From Proteobacteria bacterium UBA4656 (GTDB taxonomy: Bacteria > Pseudomonadota > Gammaproteobacteria > Xanthomonadales > Ahniellaceae), in NCBI GenBank assembly GCA_002405525.1, contig DHLY01000030.1, forward strand, positions 1-18,610: DNA of 18,610 nt, written 5' to 3'. Shown here piece by piece: positions 1 to 7,455 of this stretch. Under the pieces are notes generated by a model that worked only from the letters and a program-made list of their open reading frames with translations, ran no database searches and was not told where the DNA came from. A program made the position numbers and the translations under genes. Each line of letters opens with the position of its first letter. Within the stretch, counting starts at the first letter, position 1.

Positions 1-18
1 GCAATCCCCGGCGCTCAT
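1..18 (-). CDS. Possible 5' end of a further operon gene (cut by window edge)
   Basis: An ATG at 18-16 on the minus strand opens a frame reading MSAGDC to the window edge. It lies 33 bp downstream of the stop of the CoA-ligase-like gene and is preceded by AGGG four bases upstream, a weak ribosome-binding site. Short spacing and same strand suggest the operon continues leftwards. Only six codons are visible, so no product can be proposed and the start may be chance. Confidence 0.25.
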
Positions 19-51
19 TGCACCCTGCGCAGTCCACTGGCGGCGCCGATC

Positions 52-1452
52 TCATTTGCCGAACCGCCGGGCGATCAGCCGCACCGGCTTCTGCCGGGGC
101 TCTATCCCGGGCAGCGCCGCCAGTGCGCCAGGAGCTTCGAGCACCACCGCGCAGTCGACGCCGAGCCGCGCGCGCAGCAGCGCGCCGAAGGCCTCGCGCA
201 CCGCGGCATCGTCGGCAGCGCAGCGCGCCTCGACCCGCACCGCGAGTTCGTCACGTCCCGCCGCATCCCGCGTGGCCTCGCAGATGAACTCGCCGGCGAA
301 GGCCGGGTGAGCCTCGAGGATCGGCGCCAGCGCCTGCGGGAAGACGTTGATGCCGCGGATCTTGACCATGTTGTCGCTGCGGCCGAGGAAGCCCTCGATG
401 CGGCGCAGGTTCAGCCCCAGCGACGACGGCGTAGTGAGGGTGCGCGTCACGTCGTGGGTGTTGAAGCGGATGATCGGGTAGATGTCGTCCTTGTACAGAC
501 AGGTCACCACCATGTCGCCCTCGGCGCCCTCGGGCACCGGCGCACGTGAGTCGACGTGCAGGATCTCCACGTACTGCGCGTCCTCCATCAGGTACAGCCC
601 GTCGTGGTCGGGGCCTTCGCCGGCGATCGCGCCGGTGTCGCCCACGCCGTACCAGTCGAACATCTCGACCCCGCCCCAGGCCTGCGACAGCGCCTCGCGC
701 GACTCACGCCCGAGGTGGCCGGAAACCATGCGCAGCGGGATGTCGCGGCCGGGCACGAGGCCGGTCTCGCGCGCCACCTCGGCGAGCTTCTTGATGTAGT
801 CGGCGAAGCCCACGATCACGGTCGCGCCGAGGTCGCGCATCAGCGCGACCTGTTGCGCCGAGCGCGTCTCCACCCCGGTGCCGGCCGAGCAGAACAGGCC
901 CTGGGTGTAATGCGTCACGGCCTCGCGTACGTAGTGGCCACCGTTGATCATGCCGTGGCCGTAGACCGAGTGCACCACGTCGCCCGCGCGCAGGCCCTGC
1001 CAGCGGTACAGGCGCGCGAGCAGGATCGACTGCACCTCGCGCGTGCGCGGCGAGAACACCAGCGGCTGCGGCCGCCCGGTGGTGCCCGAGGTGGTGTGGA
1101 AGACCAGCGGCACGTCGCCCGCTGCGGTGCCGTCGCGCCAGCCGTGGAAGTCGCCGAGCGGTGGATGGGCCGCGACCGACTCCATGATCTCCTGCTTGCC
1201 GAACACCGGCAGGCGGATGATGTCGGCCAATCCCCGCACGTCTCCCGGCTCGATCCCGGCCGCACCCCACAGGCGGCGGTAGAACGGGATCTGCCAGGCG
1301 CGCGCAAGGCAGCGATGGAACAGCGCGTCCTGCCGCGCGAAGAGCTCGTCGCGCGACACCGCGCGGTGGCGGGCGACGAAGCCCTCGTCGAGCGGGAAGT
1401 CGGCGAGCAGCTGGCGGACATCGAAGGATTCGAGATAGGTCGGCGAGGCCAT
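52..1452 (-). CDS. Phenylacetate-CoA ligase (PaaK)-like AMP-forming acyl-CoA ligase
   Basis: A 466-residue member of the adenylate-forming superfamily, closest in layout to PaaK-type ligases, which activate a carboxylic acid (often arylacetic) to its CoA thioester using ATP. Visible motifs: the phosphate-binding loop TTSGTTGRPQP near residues 120-130; the A5-like YGVGDTG at about 268-274, where many relatives have YG.TE; FNTHDVTR at about 330-337; and the hinge and C-terminal GRSDNMVKIRGINVFP at about 357-372, typical of PaaK relatives. The N-terminal FYRRLW fits the family too. Length is slightly above the usual 430-450. It is the last complete gene of the minus-strand operon and starts 6 bp after the stop of the upstream MmgE/PrpD gene. 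That context suggests it activates a pathway acid rather than phenylacetate itself; no paaABCDE genes are nearby. Family call is secure, substrate unknown. Confidence 0.9.
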   Translation of the reverse strand: MASPTYLESFDVRQLLADFPLDEGFVARHRAVSRDELFARQDALFHRCLARAWQIPFYRRLWGAAGIEPGDVRGLADIIRLPVFGKQEIMESVAAHPPLGDFHGWRDGTAAGDVPLVFHTTSGTTGRPQPLVFSPRTREVQSILLARLYRWQGLRAGDVVHSVYGHGMINGGHYVREAVTHYTQGLFCSAGTGVETRSAQQVALMRDLGATVIVGFADYIKKLAEVARETGLVPGRDIPLRMVSGHLGRESREALSQAWGGVEMFDWYGVGDTGAIAGEGPDHDGLYLMEDAQYVEILHVDSRAPVPEGAEGDMVVTCLYKDDIYPIIRFNTHDVTRTLTTPSSLGLNLRRIEGFLGRSDNMVKIRGINVFPQALAPILEAHPAFAGEFICEATRDAAGRDELAVRVEARCAADDAAVREAFGALLRARLGVDCAVVLEAPGALAALPGIEPRQKPVRLIARRFGK

Positions 1453-1458
1453 GGCGGT

Positions 1459-2829
1459 TCAGGCGGTGGTGCAGAGGGAGACGAGTTCGCGCACGTCAGG
1501 CACGCTGTCCAGCGCTTCGACCGCGGCCCACAGTTCATCGCGGCGCGTCGCGTCGAAGCGGCCGGGGCTGGCGTCGAGGCAGGCATCGAACTTGGCGCGC
1601 TGCGCGGCGCGGTCCAGCGGGTAACGCGGGGAGCCCAGCACGGCGGGCAGGTCCGCGCGCAGCACCCGGCCATTGCGCAGCGCGATTTCGAGCGATTGCG
1701 GCACCAGCGCGTTGGGGTCCTCGACACCGTTCGGGCGCCAGTCCACGATCGCCGCGCGCGCCAGCCGCGCGGGATCGGCGAGCGCGGGTGGATCGAAGTC
1801 TTCGACCCGCACGCCGCCGGTGACGAGCCGGGTGGCGACCAGATAGGGCAGGCACAGGCGCGCCCACGACGGCGCCATGCCGGCCGAGGCCGGCCGGCCC
1901 ACCAGCCGGCGGATCAGCGGCGGGGCTTCCAGCGTGGCCCGCGCGACCTCGTCGCCGCCGAAGCCGTGCGCCTGCTGCAGGCGGTCGAGGCCATCGAGCG
2001 CGGCGTGCGCGGCGCGGCCGGTGGGGAAGGGCTTGTGGCTGACCTCCGTCATGCGGAACACACGCCCGAGGTCGTCGAAAGGCGACAGAACGAATTGGCC
2101 TTCGACCAGCGCGAAGTAGCCGAACGGCCCTTCGAGCGCATCGCGCGGGCCATCGAAGCCCGCCCGTGCGAGGTCGAGCGCGGTCACCGCGGCGCGCGCG
2201 TTGGCGCCGATCTGTAGCGGCAGGCCGGGCGTGCCCTCGAGGTGGGCCTGCATGGTGCCGCTCAACTGGCCGAGCAGCAGGCCGTAGGCGCGGCGCAGCG
2301 TGCCGGCGTCGAGGCCCTCGAGCCGCGCCGCGCCCGCCAGCGCGCCCAGCGCGCCGGCCATCGCCGGCCGGAAGAAGCGCATCGGTGAGCGCGCGCACAG
2401 TCCGACGGTGGCCGCGACGTCGACCGCGACGACCAGCGCATCGGTGAGCGCCGCGCCATCGACCGCCGCGCCGCGACGGCCGCGGCGCTCGGCCACCGCC
2501 AGCAGCACGCCGCCAATCACCGCCATCGGATGCACGACCGCGCCCTCGTGCACGCTGTCGAACTCCTGGTCGTGGATCTGGAAGGCGTTGCGGAAGGCGG
2601 CCTGCGCGGCGGGCAGGGCCTCGCCGCTGCACAGCACGCGCGACTCGCCGCGGCCGCCGTCCGTCAGCACGTGGGCCAGCGCGCGCGCCTCGGGGATGCG
2701 CGCGCCGCAGATGCCGACCGCGAGGGTGTCGACCAGGAACACGCGCGCGGCGTGCCGCGCCGCGGCCGGGATCGCCGCGCGATCGAGCGCCAGCGCGTGG
2801 TCGATGGCGCGCGCCAGCACGTCGCTCAT
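1459..2829 (-). CDS. MmgE/PrpD family protein, copy 2 (divergent active site)
   Basis: A 456-residue protein of the MmgE/PrpD fold, the family of 2-methylcitrate dehydratase, cis-aconitate decarboxylase and iminodisuccinate epimerase. The signature region HDQEFDSVHEGAVVHP lies near residues 86-101 and KPFPTGRAAHAALDG near 266-280. Where many members have a conserved Lys followed by a His-containing loop, this protein reads LPLQIGANARAA (about 203-214), without the Lys. The His-Pro segment before the alanine-rich helix is replaced by MRFFRP (150-155). It belongs to a subfamily distinct from its upstream neighbour. The start ATG overlaps the stop of that neighbour as ATGA, so the two are translationally coupled and probably made in equal amounts, consistent with a complex or consecutive steps (inference). 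Family call is firm; reaction unknown. Confidence 0.88.
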   Translation of the reverse strand: MSDVLARAIDHALALDRAAIPAAARHAARVFLVDTLAVGICGARIPEARALAHVLTDGGRGESRVLCSGEALPAAQAAFRNAFQIHDQEFDSVHEGAVVHPMAVIGGVLLAVAERRGRRGAAVDGAALTDALVVAVDVAATVGLCARSPMRFFRPAMAGALGALAGAARLEGLDAGTLRRAYGLLLGQLSGTMQAHLEGTPGLPLQIGANARAAVTALDLARAGFDGPRDALEGPFGYFALVEGQFVLSPFDDLGRVFRMTEVSHKPFPTGRAAHAALDGLDRLQQAHGFGGDEVARATLEAPPLIRRLVGRPASAGMAPSWARLCLPYLVATRLVTGGVRVEDFDPPALADPARLARAAIVDWRPNGVEDPNALVPQSLEIALRNGRVLRADLPAVLGSPRYPLDRAAQRAKFDACLDASPGRFDATRRDELWAAVEALDSVPDVRELVSLCTTA

Positions 2830-4166
2830 CGTGCCTCCCGCAGCGCCGCGCCGAAGGCGTCGAGCGTGCCGCCGGTCGCGAGGCCGAGCGTGGCCTCGAC
2901 CAGCCGTCCGGCCGCGGCATCGGACAGCCCGCCCCAGGCCATCAGGGTGCGCGCCTTGGCGACCAGGTCGGACTCGTCGAGCGGCCATTCGGGGTCGCCC
3001 CAGGCGTCCTCGGCGCCCGCTTCGAGCAGGTTGCCGTCGCGCAGCAGCACGCGCACGCGCGCGCCATAGTGGGCGGGGAAGCGGGCGCTGAGTGCGGCGT
3101 GCTCGGCCACCCGCACACGCGCGCGCAGCACGGGCAGCGAGTCGGCTGCGAGGCTCTCGGCGCGGAAGTGCTCGAGCCGCGGCGCGCCGTGCAGCACCAC
3201 CAGCGCCGCGCAGTGCTGCAGGCTGAACTTGGCCTCGGCCTCGGTGCGCGGCGAGGGCTTGTCGCAGAAGCGCAGCGCGTCGGCATAGGTCGCCACCTCG
3301 ATCCGCGCGATGGCCTCGGCCGGCAGCGGACCGGGCAGGGCGCGGCGCAGGGCGTCGATTGTCGGGTGCGCGTGGCGGCAGGCGGGCCAGGGCTTGAACG
3401 ACACGGCCTCGACCAGCGACTGCGGCTCGTCGGCGTCGATGGCGCTCGGATCGGCTTGCGGCGCGGTGGCGGCGAACAGGCCCTGCGGGCCTTCCAGCAC
3501 GTGCCGCGGCCCGCGCAGTCCGCGCGCGGCCAGCGAAGCGGCGACGAAGCCCGCGCGCGCGGCTTCCGCATTGGCCAGCGATTTGGTCGGCACCGGCTCG
3601 TGGCGCAGTTGCCACAGCGCGCCGGCGCGGATGCCGGCGGTGCCGAAGGCGTCGGCCAGTGCCTCGGCATCGAGGCCCAGGATCGTGCCGGCCGCCGCCG
3701 CCGCGCCGAAGGCCCCGGCGGTGGACGTGGTGTGCCAGTACCGGTAGTGCGAGGGCCCCAGCGCGCGACCGATCCGGATCGTGGCCTCGTAGCCGCGCAC
3801 GATGGCGTCGAGGAAGGCACCCGCGTCGGTACCGCGCGCTTCGGCCGCGGCCAGCGCCGCCGGCACCACGATGGGCCCGGGATGCAGGATGGCGGCGCGG
3901 TGCACGTCGTCCATCTCCAGCACGTTGCCCAGCGCGCCGTGCCACTGCAGCGCGGCCTCCGGCCCGCGGGCGCCCACGCCGAACAGGCTGCACGGGCCCG
4001 GACCGCCTTCGCGCGCGAGCGGCCCGAGCGTCGCGGCCAGCGGATCGCGCAGCGCGCCGGCCGCGCAGCCCAGCCAGTCCAGCACGTGCCACGCGGCGCG
4101 CGCGCGCAGCGCCCCGTCGACCGGGCGCAGCACGCGGACGGCGAGGCGTTCGGTCAGGGTCGGCAT
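2826..4166 (-). CDS. MmgE/PrpD family protein, copy 1 (canonical-type active site)
   Basis: A 446-residue MmgE/PrpD-family protein with most family landmarks: EMDDVHRAAILHP near residues 85-96, GYEATIRIGRA at 125-135, WHTTSTAGAFGAAAAAG at 144-160, TKSLANAEAARAG at 194-206 with the conserved Lys195, and FKPWPACRHAHPTIDA at 258-272. Known members dehydrate, decarboxylate or epimerise di- and tricarboxylates; some are annotated without known activity. The start chosen is the first ATG giving a normal family N-terminus (MPTLTERLAVRVL); GAAAG lies just upstream as a weak ribosome-binding site. The open frame runs further upstream, but that part is antisense to no known domain and overlaps the FAD gene. 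A 122-bp gap separates it from the FAD-oxidase gene upstream, the only loose junction in the operon, and I see no clear promoter or terminator in it. Confidence 0.9.
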   Translation of the reverse strand: MPTLTERLAVRVLRPVDGALRARAAWHVLDWLGCAAGALRDPLAATLGPLAREGGPGPCSLFGVGARGPEAALQWHGALGNVLEMDDVHRAAILHPGPIVVPAALAAAEARGTDAGAFLDAIVRGYEATIRIGRALGPSHYRYWHTTSTAGAFGAAAAAGTILGLDAEALADAFGTAGIRAGALWQLRHEPVPTKSLANAEAARAGFVAASLAARGLRGPRHVLEGPQGLFAATAPQADPSAIDADEPQSLVEAVSFKPWPACRHAHPTIDALRRALPGPLPAEAIARIEVATYADALRFCDKPSPRTEAEAKFSLQHCAALVVLHGAPRLEHFRAESLAADSLPVLRARVRVAEHAALSARFPAHYGARVRVLLRDGNLLEAGAEDAWGDPEWPLDESDLVAKARTLMAWGGLSDAAAGRLVEATLGLATGGTLDAFGAALREAR

Positions 4167-4288
4167 GCTTTCATCGAGCCGCAGACGTCGCCGCGGCGCG
4201 GCGCAGCGCCGCCATCGCCAGGCGCCGGGGCCTTTCCAGACCGGCGCGCTGTCGCGGCCGCGCAGATGGCTGTGGACCGCCGCATGCT

Positions 4289-5854
4289 TCAGCGCAGCGC
4301 CCCAGGATTCATCAGGCCCCGCGGATCGAGGTGCGCCTTGACGGCGTCGAACAGCGCCAGCGCGGCCGGATCGCGGCCTTCGCGGTAGGCGTAGAACTTG
4401 CCCAGCTGGAAATGGGTGGCGCCGTGCGCGCGCAGCAGCGCGGCGGACTCGACCTTCAGGCGCGCCACCAGCGCGCGCGCGGCCGGGTCCGGGTCCTGCT
4501 CCCCGCAGCGGCGCAGGTGTTCGGCCTCGACCATGCGCTTGTGGTAGGCCGTGTGCGCGTCGGGCCAGTAGAAAACCGGTTCGATCAGCGTGCCCTGCTG
4601 GGCGACCGTGGCGAACAGGTAGCTGACCTCGACACGGTGCGCGCGCAGGGTCTCGCGCTCGCGCGCGAACAGCGCCTCGACCGCGGCGTGGGCGGTTTGC
4701 GCCCTCGAGTGCGGCACGATGCCGTGCACCGGGACCCAGCGCTCGCCGGCCGGCCCCAGCATGTTGTTGGGCGGGGTGAAGGGCTGGCTGCGCAGCACCT
4801 TCGGGATGGAGTTGTCGATCTCGCGACCGCCTCCCGCACCGAGCGCGCGCCGCGCGGCGGCCAGGCGCGCGGCGACCGCGGGTTCCGAATCGCCCTCGAT
4901 CGCGACGTGCGCGCTGAACTTCGCGGGATCGAGGAAATCGCGGCCCGCCGCGACCAGCTTCAGCCCCTCGACGAGGCCGGCCTTGCGCACCACCTGGCCC
5001 AGGGTCTTCGCGTCGGATGCCAGGCTGGCGCGCTTCATGCGCATCTGCGCCAGCACCGGATCGAAGCCGAAACATTCGCTGGCGAGTCCCTGGCGCGAGA
5101 CTTCGGCCATCGCGGTCAGCATCGCGGCCGCGCCGTCGTACTGGAAGCTCAGGTAGTCGACCGCCGCGGGGCGTGGCAGCAGGCGCAGGCTGGCCCGCGC
5201 CTTGATCCCGAGGCAGCCGGCGTCGCCGACGAACAGGCCGGTCAGGTCGGGTCCGAAGTAGCGCAGGAACGGCGCGCTGTTGCCGGCCGCGGCGCTGCCG
5301 GTGCGCAGCACTTCGCCGCTCACCGTGACCACGTCGATTCCCAGCACGCTGTCGCCGACCGAGCCGTGCAGCCCGGACCCGAGGAACACGCTGCCCTGCG
5401 ACAGGGCACCGCCAACCGTGGCGCGCAGCCCCGACAGCGGCCCCCAGTAGGGCGTGCGCAGGCCGTGCGGCATCAGCGACGCGTCTAGCGCGGCCCAGTT
5501 CACCCCGGCCTCGACTACCACGTAGCGGTCACCGGCGTTGATCTCGACGATGCGGTCTAGGCGCGAGGTGTCCACCAGCACCGACTGCGGCCGCGTCGCG
5601 AGATAGGCGTCGGTGTAGGACAGGCCGCCGCCGCGCGCGACCAGCGGGACGCCGGCGTCGGCGAGTTCGCGCACGCAGCGGGCGAGCGAGGCCACGTCGG
5701 CCGGGCGCAGCACGGCGGCCAGCGGCGCGCCCTCGCCGTAAACGTCCAGCGCGTGGAATTCCAGTTCGGCGGCGTCGCGCACCACAGTGGTGGCGTCGTG
5801 CGCACGGACGAGGCGGTCGAGCACCGACGGGATGTCGGACAGGCAGGCGTTCAT
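4289..5854 (-). CDS. FAD-binding oxidase/dehydrogenase (GlcD / vanillyl-alcohol-oxidase-like)
   Basis: A 521-residue flavoprotein with the PCMH-type FAD domain at the N-terminus. LVARGGGLSYTDAY (about 71-84) is the FAD pyrophosphate loop, ATVGGALSQGS (145-155) and GDSVLGIDVVTVSG (167-180) form the rest of the FAD site, and PDLTGLFVGDAGCLGI (202-217) resembles GlcD and D-lactate dehydrogenase sequences. The C-terminus HLDPRGLMNPGALR is the usual family ending. These enzymes oxidise hydroxy acids, p-alkylphenols or alcohols. No signal peptide or membrane segment is seen, so it is probably cytoplasmic, passing electrons to oxygen or an unknown acceptor. The ATG overlaps the stop of the upstream hydrolase-fold gene as ATGA. 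Substrate cannot be assigned; p-cresol methylhydroxylase-like and hydroxyacid dehydrogenase-like roles both fit. Confidence 0.87.
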   Translation of the reverse strand: MNACLSDIPSVLDRLVRAHDATTVVRDAAELEFHALDVYGEGAPLAAVLRPADVASLARCVRELADAGVPLVARGGGLSYTDAYLATRPQSVLVDTSRLDRIVEINAGDRYVVVEAGVNWAALDASLMPHGLRTPYWGPLSGLRATVGGALSQGSVFLGSGLHGSVGDSVLGIDVVTVSGEVLRTGSAAAGNSAPFLRYFGPDLTGLFVGDAGCLGIKARASLRLLPRPAAVDYLSFQYDGAAAMLTAMAEVSRQGLASECFGFDPVLAQMRMKRASLASDAKTLGQVVRKAGLVEGLKLVAAGRDFLDPAKFSAHVAIEGDSEPAVAARLAAARRALGAGGGREIDNSIPKVLRSQPFTPPNNMLGPAGERWVPVHGIVPHSRAQTAHAAVEALFARERETLRAHRVEVSYLFATVAQQGTLIEPVFYWPDAHTAYHKRMVEAEHLRRCGEQDPDPAARALVARLKVESAALLRAHGATHFQLGKFYAYREGRDPAALALFDAVKAHLDPRGLMNPGALR

Positions 5855-7455
5855 GTCTTGCTCCGTGGGTCGGCGGATCGGCGCGCGACCAGCGCGGCGA
5901 TCCGCCCGGCGTGATCTTCCCCGGCCGCGGTTTCGATCGCCAGCGGCACCGGACAGGCCAGGATGCGCGCTTCGAGCCCGGGGTCGAGCAGGGCGGCGAA
6001 CAGAGCGCGCAGGCGCGGACCGAGGCGCAGCAGTTCGACCGCGTCGGCGTGCACGCGCGCGGGGTCGGGGGCATCGACGAGGCGCCGCGCGGCGGCGGTA
6101 GGCGGCAGCCACGGCCACGACAGGTGGCGCTCGCGCGACCACTGGAAGGCGTCCAGCAGATGCGCGCCGGTGCGCTGCACGGCGGGGTCGGGCAGTGCGT
6201 CGAGCAAGCGCGCGATCTCGCCGGCGTCCAGCAACCACGGCGCGCGCAGCCGGACCTGCGCGACGCGGGCGGGTCGCGCTTCGGCGATCGCCAGCGCCAG
6301 CGTCGCCGCCGCACCTGTCGCCTCGACGACCAGCGGCGCGGTCGGCGTCAGCGCGTCGGCCAGCGTCAGCAGGGCCAGCGCCTGGGCCGGCGCGGGCGCG
6401 TCGGCCAGCGATTCGGCGGAAGCACCGTGACCCGGCAGGTCGACCTCGATCGCTGCGTCCGCGCCGCGCGACGCGGGACGGGGCGGTGCCTCGCCGGGCG
6501 CGTGCAGGCGCAGCGTCACCGCGCCGTCGCCGGGCGCCTGCCAGGCGGCCAGCGGCCCGATCACCGTGTCCACGATGCGTCTCCGCGGCGCGCGATCAGC
6601 CGGCGGGTCCAGGCGCAGTGCGGCCGGCGGCTCGCGCGCCAGCGTCGCGTCGAGGATCGCGTCGATCCGCGCATACAGCGCGGGCAGGCCGCCCGTGATG
6701 CGTTCGGCCACCACATGCGCCGGCAGCGCCGGCAGCCGCGAGCGGTGCGTGGCCAGCACGTCCTCGTCGCGGTACAGCAGGTGCGCCGGGCAGCGCAGTT
6801 CGGCGACCCGGTGGCGGTCGCCATAGCGCAGCGCAGCAGCATAGCCGAGCCGGTACTGGTCGCCGACCTCGAGTACGTCCATCACCGCGGCGTGGGTGGC
6901 CTGCGGCGTCGGCGGGTCGAGCGCCAGCGCGGCGGCCGCGCGGCCGTCGTACCACGGGAAATAGAACAGCTGCTCGCGCATCCGGCACCACAGCCAGCGC
7001 AGGTGCGTGCCGTCCCACGACGGCACGAACGGCGGCAGGTAGCGCTCGCCCATCGCCGCGCGCTCGGCGGCATCGAACGCGGCCAGTCCGTCGACGATCA
7101 GCACGCTGGCGCGCTGCGGCGCCATCCAGGCCAGGTGCATGCCGATCAGCCCGCCGGTGTGCATGCCGTACACCGCGAAGCGGTCCAGCCCCAGCGCGTC
7201 GGCCAGTTCCAGCGTCGCCTGCGCGAGGTCGGCGATGCCGGGCGCGGCCAGCGGCAGCGGGTCGGAGTCGCCGAAGCCGGGCGTGTCCGGCGCGACCACG
7301 GTGAAGCGCCCGGCGAGGCGCGGGATCAGCGGCAGCCACTGGCGCGAGTTCTGCGGCGACTGGTGCAGCATCAGCAGCGCCGGGCCCGCACCCGCGACGC
7401 GGCAATGCGCGGTGCGCGGGCCCAGGCGCAGGAAGTGGCGACCGATCGCCGCCAT
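5851..7455 (-). CDS. Double alpha/beta-hydrolase-fold protein with His at the nucleophile position
   Basis: A 534-residue protein, about twice a single alpha/beta-hydrolase domain. The first half is clearly of this fold: LLMLHQSPQNSRQW (oxyanion-hole region, about 27-40), VVAPDTPGFGDSD (53-65) and a nucleophile elbow YGMHTGG (96-102). The elbow has His99 where Ser, Asp or Cys normally sits, and the codon is CAC. The usual late catalytic His loop appears as ITGGLPALY, with no His. The second half repeats weaker signatures: EVDLPGHGASAE (337-348) and an elbow-like VVEATGAAATLALAIA (376-391) without Ser or the elbow glycines. So it looks like a tandem duplication with both sites changed. It overlaps the MDR reductase gene by one base (TGATG) and the FAD gene as ATGA. 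A role in the same pathway is likely; simple Ser hydrolase activity is doubtful. Confidence 0.85.
   Translation of the reverse strand: MAAIGRHFLRLGPRTAHCRVAGAGPALLMLHQSPQNSRQWLPLIPRLAGRFTVVAPDTPGFGDSDPLPLAAPGIADLAQATLELADALGLDRFAVYGMHTGGLIGMHLAWMAPQRASVLIVDGLAAFDAAERAAMGERYLPPFVPSWDGTHLRWLWCRMREQLFYFPWYDGRAAAALALDPPTPQATHAAVMDVLEVGDQYRLGYAAALRYGDRHRVAELRCPAHLLYRDEDVLATHRSRLPALPAHVVAERITGGLPALYARIDAILDATLAREPPAALRLDPPADRAPRRRIVDTVIGPLAAWQAPGDGAVTLRLHAPGEAPPRPASRGADAAIEVDLPGHGASAESLADAPAPAQALALLTLADALTPTAPLVVEATGAAATLALAIAEARPARVAQVRLRAPWLLDAGEIARLLDALPDPAVQRTGAHLLDAFQWSRERHLSWPWLPPTAAARRLVDAPDPARVHADAVELLRLGPRLRALFAALLDPGLEARILACPVPLAIETAAGEDHAGRIAALVARRSADPRSKT

Noticed and set aside
556..2217. 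A 553-codon plus-strand open frame
   Set aside because: Antisense to the CoA-ligase-like and MmgE/PrpD genes, composition dominated by Arg/Ala/Gly, no recognisable domain.
1459..4166. The two MmgE/PrpD frames as one gene broken by a frameshift
   Set aside because: Each is full length with its own N-terminus and complete set of landmarks, and the junction is a clean ATGA overlap.
4167..4288. A possible small gene or terminator in the 122-bp gap of the operon
   Set aside because: No start with a ribosome site and no stem followed by a T-run was seen on the minus strand.
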